Source of the DNA: Evansella cellulosilytica DSM 2522
Lineage (GTDB): Bacteria; Bacillota; Bacilli; Bacillales; Salisediminibacteriaceae
Direction: 5' to 3'
NCBI RefSeq assembly: GCF_000177235.2
Contig: NC_014829.1
Location: 620,001-684,000, forward strand
Length of the DNA stretch: 64,000 nt
Part shown: positions 11,114-19,371 of the stretch, one piece after another
How positions within the stretch are numbered: position 1 is the stretch's first letter
How the letters are laid out: each line of letters begins with the position of its first letter
The notes under the pieces: model-generated
What the model was told of the DNA's origin: nothing
Seen by the model: the letters and a program-made list of their open reading frames with translations, nothing else
The model's database searches: none
Made by a program: the position numbers and the translations under genes

Positions 11114-12169
11114 ATGAAAATAACAGAGCAGTTATATGGAAAATTAGAGGGAGAAACAGTTACTTCTTTTTTATTAAAGAATGATAATGGAATGGAAGTA
11201 ACTTGTATTAATTATGGTTGTATCATTACGGAAATCAATGTTCCAGATAAAAGTGGTACAGTAGAAAATGTTGTTTTAGGGTTTGATTCTTTAGATGAAT
11301 ATATTACGTCATCCCCGTTTTTTGGATCCGCAGTCGGACGAGTCGCTGGACGGATTGCTGGTGCACAATTTGAATTAGACGGCAATACGTATCACCTATT
11401 GAAAAATGATGGTGAAAATAACCTACATGGTGGAGACAACGGTAATGCAGGATTTGACAAGGTTGTTTGGAAGGCATCTACAGAAGAAGGGCCAGAAGAA
11501 GTCAAGGTGACATTTACTCACGAAAGTCCAGATGGAGCAGCGGGTTTTCCAGGTAATTTAAAAGTAAAAATAACGTATAGCTTAAATAACAAAAATGAAC
11601 TAGTTATTTCTTATTATGCAACAACAGACAAAAAGACACTCGTGAATTTAACGAATCATTCTTATTTTAATTTAAGTGGTAATGTGAAAAATGATATTTT
11701 GTCACATGAGTTAACACTCAAAAGTGACCAATTTGTTCAATTGGGTGATGGGGCGATACCTACTGGGAAGTTGTTAGATGTAGCTAATACCCCTTTTGAT
11801 TTTAGAGAAGGGAAACAATTTAAAGACGGTGTTGACTCAGAGCATCCACAAATTACGCTCGTTGGTGGAGGGTACGATCATCCATTTATTTTGAGTGAAA
11901 ACCATAATGAAGAAATATGTTTAGTTGATAATGAGAGCGGGAGAAAGCTAATAGTCGAAACAGATGAGCCTGCTGTCGTTCTATATACTTCAAATTGGAT
12001 GTCAGACGACTTAAACATGAGAGGTGTAACATCGAAAAAACATATAGGTGTTTGTCTTGAAACACAGCATCATCCAGATGCAGTACACCATGAACACTTT
12101 CCGACTATCGTGTTAAATAAGGATGAGGAGTATCGCACGGAAACGGTTTTTCGTTTTTTAGTAGAATAA
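11114..12169 (+). CDS. galM: Aldose 1-epimerase (mutarotase)
   Basis: A 351-residue galactose-mutarotase-like beta-sandwich protein that interconverts alpha and beta anomers of free aldoses. Family motifs are FFGSAVGRVAGRI, NNLHGGDNG, VNLTNHSYFNLSG (catalytic His) and GVCLETQHHPDAV (with the catalytic Glu). The start at 11114 has AGGGAGG upstream. It follows tkt by 37 bases and is probably cotranscribed. Here it likely speeds anomerisation of xylose for the anomer-specific isomerase. Confidence 0.93.
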   Translation: MKITEQLYGKLEGETVTSFLLKNDNGMEVTCINYGCIITEINVPDKSGTVENVVLGFDSLDEYITSSPFFGSAVGRVAGRIAGAQFELDGNTYHLLKNDGENNLHGGDNGNAGFDKVVWKASTEEGPEEVKVTFTHESPDGAAGFPGNLKVKITYSLNNKNELVISYYATTDKKTLVNLTNHSYFNLSGNVKNDILSHELTLKSDQFVQLGDGAIPTGKLLDVANTPFDFREGKQFKDGVDSEHPQITLVGGGYDHPFILSENHNEEICLVDNESGRKLIVETDEPAVVLYTSNWMSDDLNMRGVTSKKHIGVCLETQHHPDAVHHEHFPTIVLNKDEEYRTETVFRFLVE

Positions 12170-12174
12170 GAAAA

Positions 12175-12215
12175 AACTTAAGCTCATTATCTTAACAAAG
12201 ATAGATGCTTAAGTT
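12175..12215 (-). terminator. Terminator in the galM/xynB convergent gap
   Basis: AACTTAAGC and GCTTAAGTT enclose a smaller ATCTT/AAGAT hairpin. On the minus strand the stem is followed by TTTTTT, so it should stop transcripts from the xylR-xynB side and perhaps also galM transcripts. Confidence 0.6.
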
Positions 12216-12250
12216 ATAGAAAGTCTTGGCATCCCTACACGCGATGCTTA

Positions 12251-12295
12251 GAGGTTGACACAAAAGGTAAAAAATCGACCTTTTGTGTCAACCTC
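12251..12295. repeat. Perfect 18-bp hairpin, companion of the dispersed palindromic element
   Basis: GAGGTTGACACAAAAGGT pairs perfectly with its reverse complement around a 9-base loop. Related GTTGACTCAAAA hairpins occur at 29756 and 37068. Flanking bases (about 12226-12327: GGCATccctacacgcg... and ...CACATTG) look like a degenerate copy of the GCAATG...CATTGC element, with this hairpin nested inside. It lies between two convergent genes and could also act as a terminator. Confidence 0.7.
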
Positions 12296-12362
12296 TTTAA
12301 TTGTGATTTCAGCGATACTGCACATTGTCATCAAAAGGTAAAAAGCTCCATTTGAGTCAACA

Positions 12363-13970
12363 TTATTTTTCCTTATACACAAAGTAGTCAAAGTCAGCAG
12401 GTAAGCTAGCTCCTGAAGTGTCTTGACATTGCATACCAACAAATGCGCCAGTAAAGAATCCGCCACCTTGGATGTAGTCATCTGATAGTTTGTATGAATA
12501 AAAGTCTATATCAATCTCCACCCATTCATTTCCGTCAAAGGAATAGGAATAGCGATACGTGTTTGTAGTAACATCGACTCTCATATATACATACTCCGTA
12601 TGGTCAGGAACAACAATTTCTTTACCTTTCAATGGTTGGTCAAATGTAAAGTTGTCACATGTCGTTAAATCAAGAATTCTACCTTTTTCCTCATGCCATG
12701 TTACTTGAAGTGCTGTCCAGTTTTGAGTATTGTAATAGTTTACTAGACCTGCTGCTTGTTGGAATGTTTCAGGCTGAAAGGCTACCTTCGTTTCAGCGGT
12801 GAAATTAAAGTGCTGCCAGCGTCTTGCTACATATGCTTGTGTAAATTTAGATGTTAATGATTCCCTACCATGTATTCTTAAATGGCCAGGTTTATCTTTA
12901 AGTGATACGATTTCTTCTCCAAGAGGAATACGTAATGTTTGGAAGTGGAGATTTAAGTTTTCTCCATCGAAATCATCTTTTTCAGGAACATCCTTCTCCC
13001 AAGTTACTTCATCAATTGCTGGTCCCTCAATTTCGGCTGCTGGTTGATTACCGCCCACAACATATGGCCAATCATCTTTCCACTCTAAACGTTGAATAGC
13101 TGTTTCCCTTCCGAGTGGACAGTAACCTCGTGGATCGAGAAGGGCATGACCTTCTTTAGGTAAAGGGCGCCCAGTTAAATGGACAAGAAACCATTCGTTC
13201 GTATGTGTTTCTACAATAGACGCGTGACCTGCTTTTTGTAACGGATTTCTTGGGTATGGAAATGATGTAATTAGCGGGTTCTCTGGGTGTACTTCATATG
13301 GCCCCCATAGGTCTTTAGAACGCGCGATTGTCGCTTGGTGGTCATATTTTGTACCACCTTCAGCTGTAAGCAAGTAATAATATCCATTTACTTTATATAA
13401 GTGAGGCGCTTCAGTTAGTTTTATATCTGTGCCAGTAAATATAACTTCTTTTTTTCCTATAAGCTTTTTTTCCTCCACGCTGTACTCTTGAAGAACAATA
13501 CCGTAAAAATTGTGGTGGGAAACGCGATGGTCCCAAACCATATTCACAAAATATTTTTTTCCATCATCGTTATGGAACAAGGATGGATCAAAGCCAGAGG
13601 AATTCATATAAATTGGTTCTGACCACTCACCGTCAATCGTATCACAAGTGACAAGGTAGTTATGACTATCCTTCCATTGCCCTTCAGTAACCTTTACATC
13701 TGTATAAATAAGCCAGAATTTCCCGTCACTGTACGATAGTGCTGGAGCCCAAATTCCGCCTGAGTCAGGGTTACCCATCATATTTAATTGACTTAGGCGA
13801 TTTAAAGGTCTTGAAACGAGACGCCAATTTTTTAAATCCTTAGAGTGATAAATACCTACGCCAGGAAACCATTCAAATGTAGAAACAGCAATATAATAAT
13901 CTTCTCCTGCACGACAAATACTTGGATCTGGATTAAAGCCTGTTAAAATGGGATTTTGAATCTTTGCCAT
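12363..13970 (-). CDS. xynB: Beta-xylosidase, GH43
   Basis: A 535-residue GH43 enzyme that releases xylose from xylo-oligosaccharides. The catalytic triad sits exactly as in Geobacillus XynB3: D15 in GFNPD, D128 in [11 protein letters not shown] and E187 in KLTEAPHLY. An N-terminal five-bladed propeller is followed by the C-terminal beta-sandwich typical of the XynB3 group. There is no signal peptide, so it acts in the cytoplasm on imported products. An AGAGGTGAT ribosome site precedes the ATG. It lies 28 bases after xylR on the same strand and is cotranscribed with it. Confidence 0.96.
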   Translation of the reverse strand: MAKIQNPILTGFNPDPSICRAGEDYYIAVSTFEWFPGVGIYHSKDLKNWRLVSRPLNRLSQLNMMGNPDSGGIWAPALSYSDGKFWLIYTDVKVTEGQWKDSHNYLVTCDTIDGEWSEPIYMNSSGFDPSLFHNDDGKKYFVNMVWDHRVSHHNFYGIVLQEYSVEEKKLIGKKEVIFTGTDIKLTEAPHLYKVNGYYYLLTAEGGTKYDHQATIARSKDLWGPYEVHPENPLITSFPYPRNPLQKAGHASIVETHTNEWFLVHLTGRPLPKEGHALLDPRGYCPLGRETAIQRLEWKDDWPYVVGGNQPAAEIEGPAIDEVTWEKDVPEKDDFDGENLNLHFQTLRIPLGEEIVSLKDKPGHLRIHGRESLTSKFTQAYVARRWQHFNFTAETKVAFQPETFQQAAGLVNYYNTQNWTALQVTWHEEKGRILDLTTCDNFTFDQPLKGKEIVVPDHTEYVYMRVDVTTNTYRYSYSFDGNEWVEIDIDFYSYKLSDDYIQGGGFFTGAFVGMQCQDTSGASLPADFDYFVYKEK

Positions 13971-13998
13971 TAGTAATCACCTCTAATTATTTTTTATG

Positions 13999-15195
13999 TT
14001 ATCCTTCTGCTATGTTTGTCGCTAAAAATTTCTCAGTAGAGAAGGCAGAAACACCTAAAGCTGCAGAGCGCTTTTCTAATAATGAAAAATGAAGTTCTAA
14101 ATCTTTTTGATGAGCTGTCATTACTTGTTTACTCAGTTGATTCTTTAGTTTCTCTTCAAGCCAATGTTGTAGTGCTGCTAATCGGTTACCGATAATAATT
14201 TGTTCAGGATTAAATGTGTTGATAATATTGTTCATACCTACGACAAGATAATCTGCAAGTTTTTCAATAATAGCAATCGTCTTTTCATTACCTTCTTCTG
14301 CAAGCTTAACGAGTTGTTCCAAAGTTACATCACCATCATCGAAAATACGACTTTCATCGGCCATTTTGATCAGTGCTTGTTCAGAAGCATATAGCTCCCA
14401 ACAGCCTTTGTTACCACAGTTGCATTCTGGTCCATCTATATTAATAGTCATATGACCGAGCTCACCAGAAAGCCCATTATGGCCCTTAAACAGCTTTCCG
14501 TTAAGGATGAGACCTACACCAATCCCGATTCCTCCACTAATATAGACGATGTTATGAAACTCTTTTCCTGCACCAAATTTCTTCTCACCATATGCACCCG
14601 CATTTGCTTCGTTTTCAATTTGCACAGGTACTTTATACTTTTCTTCTATTACACCCTTCAAGTCAATATCCTTCCACTTTAAATTTGGAGCAAGTAAGAT
14701 TTTACCAGAGGTGCTAACAGTACCTGGAACTCCAACCCCTATGCCAACTACGCCATACGCGCTACTAGGCATGCTCTCAATCAATTCATCAATGACTTGA
14801 AAAAGCATGCTAGTTGTTTCTGAGAAGGTTAATTTTTTCACCTTCACTAGCTTTTCATTACATATACTTCCCTGTAGGTCAGTTAGTGTAGCTAAAATGT
14901 AATTGACCCCAATGTCAATCCCAATCGAATACCCAGCTGATTGGTTGAATAAAAGCATCACTGGTCTTCTACCACCGCTTGAGACGCCAGGACCTGATTC
15001 TAGGATTAGTTGTTCTTCAAGCAATTCGTTGACAAGGGAAGAGACTGTCCCTTTATTAAGTCCTGTTTTACTAGCGAGGTCAGCTCGTGAAACAGGTGAT
15101 AATTCCTTAATAGAGTGTAGGATTAGGGACTTGTTCCGCCTTTTTACTACATGTTGATTGAACGTTTCTGTCATTTTCATCGTTTGCGCCGCCAC
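13999..15195 (-). CDS. xylR: Xylose-responsive repressor XylR, ROK family
   Basis: A 398-residue ROK-family regulator. The N-terminal winged helix (PVSRADLASKTGLNKGTVSS) binds DNA and the ROK domain binds sugar. The ATP-like motif IGIDIGVNYI and the zinc motif CNCGNKGCWE are intact. The longest frame begins at GTG 15195; ATG codons at 15180 and 15174 are alternatives, and the ribosome site does not decide between them. It shares a divergent regulatory region with the importer genes and is first in an operon with xynB. XylR-like operators at three places in this window are its likely targets. Confidence 0.93.
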   Translation of the reverse strand: MAAQTMKMTETFNQHVVKRRNKSLILHSIKELSPVSRADLASKTGLNKGTVSSLVNELLEEQLILESGPGVSSGGRRPVMLLFNQSAGYSIGIDIGVNYILATLTDLQGSICNEKLVKVKKLTFSETTSMLFQVIDELIESMPSSAYGVVGIGVGVPGTVSTSGKILLAPNLKWKDIDLKGVIEEKYKVPVQIENEANAGAYGEKKFGAGKEFHNIVYISGGIGIGVGLILNGKLFKGHNGLSGELGHMTINIDGPECNCGNKGCWELYASEQALIKMADESRIFDDGDVTLEQLVKLAEEGNEKTIAIIEKLADYLVVGMNNIINTFNPEQIIIGNRLAALQHWLEEKLKNQLSKQVMTAHQKDLELHFSLLEKRSAALGVSAFSTEKFLATNIAEG

Positions 15196-15272
15196 TCTTT
15201 CTTTCTAGTTTTACATAGAGTAACAAAGTAAAAAGAAAATATCCATACATTGTAGATTAAAAGAAAAAAATA

Positions 15273-15287
15273 ATGCAAGCGCTTCCT
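15273..15287. promoter_or_regulatory. cre site between xylR and the importer operon
   Basis: ATGCAAGCGCTTCCT fits WTGNAANCGNWNNCW at all positions. It lies downstream of the inferred minus-strand promoter, in the xylR-xynB leader, where bound CcpA would act as a roadblock. It may also act on the divergent importer promoter. Confidence 0.75.
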
Positions 15288-15316
15288 TTTGTACCAGTAA
15301 TGCAACTCATATTTTT

Positions 15317-15367
15317 ATTATACACTTAGTTTATCCACTAGACAAACAATGTTTTACATGATATTCT
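15317..15367. promoter_or_regulatory. Divergent xylR / importer promoters sharing one XylR operator
   Basis: Bases 15325-15351 match the xylA operator at 21 of 27 positions. On the plus strand TAGACA (15339-15344), 17 bases, TATTCT (15362-15367) serve the binding-protein gene. On the minus strand TTGTCT (15345-15340), 17 bases, TATAAT (15322-15317) serve xylR-xynB. One bound repressor would cover both -35 boxes, giving autoregulation and control of transport together. Confidence 0.78.
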
Positions 15368-15420
15368 AATTTTGAAGTTAGCAATGTCTAACTTTTCCAA
15401 AAAATAAAGGGGGTTTCATT

Positions 15421-16737
15421 ATGTTTAAGAAGAAAGCGATTACATCTTTGGTTGCGCTAATGGCAAGTGCAGTAGTTATTGCTGGGTGTTCTGACGACTC
15501 TAGTACAGAAGGGGATTCAAACGGAGCTAGTGGAGATTCAGGAGATTCAAAGACTATTAGTTTTATGCATTTATGGCCACAAGGAAGTTCTGCAGAACAT
15601 CATCGTATCGTAAATGAAATTATTGCAGATTACGAAGCAGAAAATAATGTGACGATTGATTTGTCAGTATTAAGTAATGAACAGTATAAAGACCAAATTA
15701 CTGTTTTATCTGCAACGAATGAACTACCTGATGTCGGTATGACTTGGGCAGCAGGATACTTAGATCCATTTGTTGATGGAAATAAGTTCACACCGTTAGA
15801 CGACTTACTTGAAGACGGATTAAGAGATGAGTTTGTTGCAGGTACGCTAGAAGCTTATGAAAAAGACGGAAACACATATGGACTACCTTTAGAATTAAAC
15901 ACAGTTTATGTTTATTATAATAAAGCAATTTTTGGTGAGTACGGTTTAGAAGCTCCTTCTACTTACGACGAGCTTGAGCAAGTAATAGCAACGTTAAATG
16001 AAAACAATGTAGAACCGATCGCACTAGGAAATAGAGATCGTTGGACTGGATCAATGTGGTACATGTATTTTGCTGATAGAATCGGTGGAAGTGATGTACT
16101 AACAAATGCAATTGATCGATCTGGTTCTTTTGAAGACCCTGCATTAGTTGAAGCGGCAGCTAAAGTACAGGAAATGGTGGAAGCTGACTCTTTTGCAAGC
16201 GGTTTCAATGGATTGGCTGATGAAGAAGCGAAAAGTATGTTCATGAATGACCAGGCTGCAATGTATATGATTGCAACTTGGGACCTACCAAACTATACAA
16301 CAAATGAAGATGTACCACAGGAGTTTAGAGACAACGTAGGATACTTTAAGTTCCCTACAGTTGATGGTTCAGGAGATAGAAATAGCTTTGTCGGTGGACC
16401 GGGTGTTGGTCTATTCGTAGCGGAAGACTCTGACGTTAAAGATGAAGCAAAAGAATTCGCAGCTTACTTTGTAAGAGAGTGGGGCGAAAGATCTGTTAGT
16501 GAAGCTGGGGTTATTCCAGCCACTATTGTTGACGGTGAGGGACTTGATTTACCTGATATGTATGTAGAAGTATTACAAGATTTAGAAGATGCTACAAACT
16601 TAACTCTTTATGCTGACGTACAAATGAGTGCATCGGTAGCTGATACTCACTTAGATTTAATTCAAGCACTTTTTGGATTGTCTATTACACCTGAAGAGTT
16701 TGCTAAGCAGCACGAAGAAGCTCTTTCAGCTGAATAA
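15421..16737 (+). CDS. Xylo-oligosaccharide/xyloside ABC transporter binding lipoprotein
   Basis: A 438-residue family 1 solute-binding protein. The N-terminus is a lipoprotein signal with lipobox VIAGC, followed by a Ser/Asp/Gly-rich linker, so the mature protein is anchored outside the membrane. The body has the usual binding-protein pattern (NTVYVYYNKAIFGEYGLEAP). It heads a three-gene importer operon under XylR and cre control. Substrate is inferred to be xylo-oligosaccharides or xylosides because GH43 xylosidase and XylR are encoded next door. Confidence 0.9.
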   Translation: MFKKKAITSLVALMASAVVIAGCSDDSSTEGDSNGASGDSGDSKTISFMHLWPQGSSAEHHRIVNEIIADYEAENNVTIDLSVLSNEQYKDQITVLSATNELPDVGMTWAAGYLDPFVDGNKFTPLDDLLEDGLRDEFVAGTLEAYEKDGNTYGLPLELNTVYVYYNKAIFGEYGLEAPSTYDELEQVIATLNENNVEPIALGNRDRWTGSMWYMYFADRIGGSDVLTNAIDRSGSFEDPALVEAAAKVQEMVEADSFASGFNGLADEEAKSMFMNDQAAMYMIATWDLPNYTTNEDVPQEFRDNVGYFKFPTVDGSGDRNSFVGGPGVGLFVAEDSDVKDEAKEFAAYFVREWGERSVSEAGVIPATIVDGEGLDLPDMYVEVLQDLEDATNLTLYADVQMSASVADTHLDLIQALFGLSITPEEFAKQHEEALSAE

Positions 16738-16776
16738 TTGATGTTGAAGAAAAGCGAATCATCAACGTAATCTTCG

Positions 16777-16809
16777 AAAAGGATGAATCCTTTACGGATT
16801 CTCCTTTTC
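16777..16809 (+). promoter_or_regulatory. Intercistronic hairpin after the binding-protein gene
   Basis: AAAAGGATGAATCC pairs with GGATTCTCCTTTT around a 5-base loop, between the binding-protein gene and the first permease gene. Such hairpins often shield the 3' end of the binding-protein mRNA and raise its level over the permeases; it may also act as a partial terminator. Confidence 0.55.
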
Positions 16810-16836
16810 CATTCTCTTAATATGGGGTTGAGTAGC

Positions 16837-17715
16837 ATGAACAAAGTAATGTCGAATAAGTGGTTTATTACTTTATATGTTTTTCCAGCGTTATTTTTAG
16901 TTAGTGTTCTTATTTTTATCCCATTAATCTTGACTGGATATTATGGGCTGATGAAGTGGGATGGCATTGGCGCAATGGAGTTCATCGGTTTAGAAAACTA
17001 TTTGAGGGTCATTCAAGACGATAAGTTTTGGCAAAGTGCGACTCATTCATTTCTATTAGCTCTTTTTTCAACGCTAAGTCTCGCTATCTATTTGGCAGTT
17101 TCTATGATACTAGCTTCTAAGATTAAAGGTGCTAATCTTCTACGAAAAATATATTTGATCCCGATGCTTTTATCATCAGTAGCTATTGCGCAATTGTGGA
17201 TTAAAATATATAACCCTTCAAATGGAATGTTAAATACGATTCTAGGATATTTAGGAGTACAAAATCCACCACTATGGCTTGCTGATACAAACATTGTTCT
17301 ATATTCCATTTTCATACCGATTTTGTGGCAATATGCAGGTTTTTACATTTTGATTTATTATGCTGCCTTAAAAGGAATTCCAGAGTCAATTATGGAGGCG
17401 GCTCGTATTGACGGAGCGTCACCGATCCAAATAGCTTACAAAATTAAATTGCCATTAATTATGGGGATCGTAAAAGTGACGATAGTACTCGCGATAGTAG
17501 GATCCCTTAAATATTTCGATTTAATTTATGTCATGACTGGTGGTGGCCCAAATGGAGCTAGTGAAGTAATGGCCTCCTACATGTATAAGCTTGCATTTGG
17601 AAATTACAACTTTGGTTACGGAAGTGCAGTAGGTTTCATGTTACTTCTTATAACATTGATTGTTACGATTATTATCCGCAAGCTGACAGCTGACAAAGAT
17701 GAGATTCAATATTAA
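16837..17715 (+). CDS. ABC transporter permease (MalF-like)
   Basis: A 292-residue permease with about six membrane helices and the EAA loop EAARIDGASPIQIAYKIKLP. The ATG at 16837 is preferred because GGGG lies 9 bases upstream; the frame is open to 16783, but that part overlaps the hairpin. It pairs with the next gene to form the membrane channel of the XylR-controlled importer. No ATPase gene is nearby. Confidence 0.9.
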   Translation: MNKVMSNKWFITLYVFPALFLVSVLIFIPLILTGYYGLMKWDGIGAMEFIGLENYLRVIQDDKFWQSATHSFLLALFSTLSLAIYLAVSMILASKIKGANLLRKIYLIPMLLSSVAIAQLWIKIYNPSNGMLNTILGYLGVQNPPLWLADTNIVLYSIFIPILWQYAGFYILIYYAALKGIPESIMEAARIDGASPIQIAYKIKLPLIMGIVKVTIVLAIVGSLKYFDLIYVMTGGGPNGASEVMASYMYKLAFGNYNFGYGSAVGFMLLLITLIVTIIIRKLTADKDEIQY

Positions 17716-17730
17716 AGGGAGGTTAACTTA

Positions 17731-18552
17731 ATGGGGCGTATAGGATATATATTCCTTTATGTATGTTTAGGTTTTGTAGCATTATTTCAAATTTTCCCTA
17801 TCGTATGGTTATTCCTTTTCTCCTTAAAGGATAATAGAGAAATATTCGCAGGTTCACCATTTGCACTTCCTGAACAAATTAAATGGCAAAACTATTTAAC
17901 TGTTTGGGAAGGTGGAATAGGTAACTACTTTTGGAACAGTATTTGGATTACAGGCGTATCGATCTTCTTAACATTGCTATTTGCAAGTATGGCTGTTTTT
18001 GTTATTACTCGAATGTCTTGGAAGTTAAATAAACTAGTTTTAGGATTATTTATGGTAGGTTTGATGATCCCAATTCATTCTGCCTTAATTCCGTTATTTA
18101 GTATGTTTTTAGGAGTAGGGTTAATCGATAATCCTTTATCTATTGTCATTACGTATACAGCATATAACTTACCAATCACGATGATGATTTTACTTGGCTT
18201 TTACTATACTATTCCTAAAGAAATTGAAGAAGCGGCAATTATTGATGGCGCATCTCTGCACAAACTATTCTTTAGAATCATTTTACCGATTACATCACCA
18301 GTGCTTGCGACAACGGCGATCATTAATATGATTTACAATTGGAATGAATTCGTATTCGTTAATACATTTATTAGTTCAGACCGTTATAGAACATTGACAG
18401 TGGGAATTAATAATTTTGTTGGTCAGTACATGACAGATTGGGGAGCCATAGGTGCTACACTCGTCATTAGTGTGCTACCAATTATCGTTGCATTCTTATT
18501 CTTTAGTAATAAAATTGTTGAAGGAATTTCTTCAAGTGCGGTGAAAGGGTAA
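17731..18552 (+). CDS. ABC transporter permease (MalG-like)
   Basis: A 273-residue permease, the second channel subunit, with EAA loop EEAAIIDGASLHKLFFRIILP and the typical C-terminus (EGISSSAVKG). A GGGAGG ribosome site precedes the ATG. It is 15 bases after the first permease and ends the operon; a convergent gene follows. Confidence 0.9.
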   Translation: MGRIGYIFLYVCLGFVALFQIFPIVWLFLFSLKDNREIFAGSPFALPEQIKWQNYLTVWEGGIGNYFWNSIWITGVSIFLTLLFASMAVFVITRMSWKLNKLVLGLFMVGLMIPIHSALIPLFSMFLGVGLIDNPLSIVITYTAYNLPITMMILLGFYYTIPKEIEEAAIIDGASLHKLFFRIILPITSPVLATTAIINMIYNWNEFVFVNTFISSDRYRTLTVGINNFVGQYMTDWGAIGATLVISVLPIIVAFLFFSNKIVEGISSSAVKG

Positions 18553-18557
18553 AAGAA

Positions 18558-18585
18558 CCACCCTTCTTCGTGAAAAGACGGGTGG
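18558..18585. terminator. Possible convergent hairpin
   Basis: CCACCC and GGGTGG frame a 16-base loop between the importer operon and the convergent yesL gene. T-runs are poor on both sides, so terminator strength is doubtful. Confidence 0.35.
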
Positions 18586-18589
18586 GGAT

Positions 18590-19198
18590 TTACGCCTTTT
18601 GTTTTTGACGAATCTTTTCAAAAGCATGTAATGAAAACCACATTGCAATAAAACTATAAAAGCTAGCGCCAAAAATGATTCCCAATGCTGGAACAACAGT
18701 AACGATAATATAAAAGGCAATAAGGGAAATGAGAATACAAAACATATGAATTGGTGTGACAAGTAAAGTCAAAAATGCATTTTTAAAGATTTGAAATACC
18801 TTTAAATCATAATGAACATAGATTGGGAACGTATAGATGAAAATCATTATGAATAAAAGTAAGCCAGCTAGCAACGGTGCTGAAGTCCATGTTAATAATT
18901 CTCCAATATTAGCATGAAGGAAAAATACATTAAATATGAATATAATTGAAATGAGATAAATAAAGATCCCAAGCAGGTTGCTCTTTAAGAACTCTTTCTT
19001 GTAGTACTGCCAGAATGATTTAAAAACAGGCAAATCAGTACTTCCTCTTAACCACTGCCGAACAACAGCAAACATGGCGACAGTTGAAGGGAATAAGCCT
19101 AGAAGAAAGCCACCTACTAACGTAAAAAAGATCCAGAGTAAATTAATATATGCAAAGCGTGTAATCCATTCCATCATGCTATAAAGTACGCGACTCAT
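18590..19198 (-). CDS. yesL: YesL/DUF624 family membrane protein
   Basis: A 202-residue integral membrane protein with about five hydrophobic helices and the family start WITRFAYINLLWIFFTLVGG, then GLFPSTVAMFAVVRQWL. The function is not established; DUF624 proteins are repeatedly found beside sugar ABC importers of Firmicutes, as here. The start at 19198 has AGGAGG 7 bases upstream, better than the upstream in-frame ATG at 19228. It is divergent from xylB and shares the intergenic XylR-like operator. Confidence 0.8.
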   Translation of the reverse strand: MSRVLYSMMEWITRFAYINLLWIFFTLVGGFLLGLFPSTVAMFAVVRQWLRGSTDLPVFKSFWQYYKKEFLKSNLLGIFIYLISIIFIFNVFFLHANIGELLTWTSAPLLAGLLLFIMIFIYTFPIYVHYDLKVFQIFKNAFLTLLVTPIHMFCILISLIAFYIIVTVVPALGIIFGASFYSFIAMWFSLHAFEKIRQKQKA

Positions 19199-19262
19199 CG
19201 ATGTGCCTCCTATTAAAAAATATATCATTTTCTAGTATAAGGGATATATATCATAATTAACA

Positions 19263-19289
19263 CACTTTGTTTAATAGATAGACAAAGTG
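19263..19289. promoter_or_regulatory. XylR-like operator between yesL and xylB
   Basis: CACTTTGT (19263-19270) and ACAAAGTG (19282-19289) are perfect 8-bp arms, with the same overall length and the same central ATAGACAAA-like half as the xylA operator. A TAGACA with a poor TGCAAT 16 bases later could be the xylB promoter, less convincing than at the other two sites. A minus-strand TATACT before yesL lies close by. Confidence 0.65.
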
Positions 19290-19371
19290 GTGTGAGGAAG
19301 TGCAATGTATCAATGCTTTCAGAAGCACTAATATAAGTTTTAAAGAAATGATGAACGGGGAGGGAATAAGG

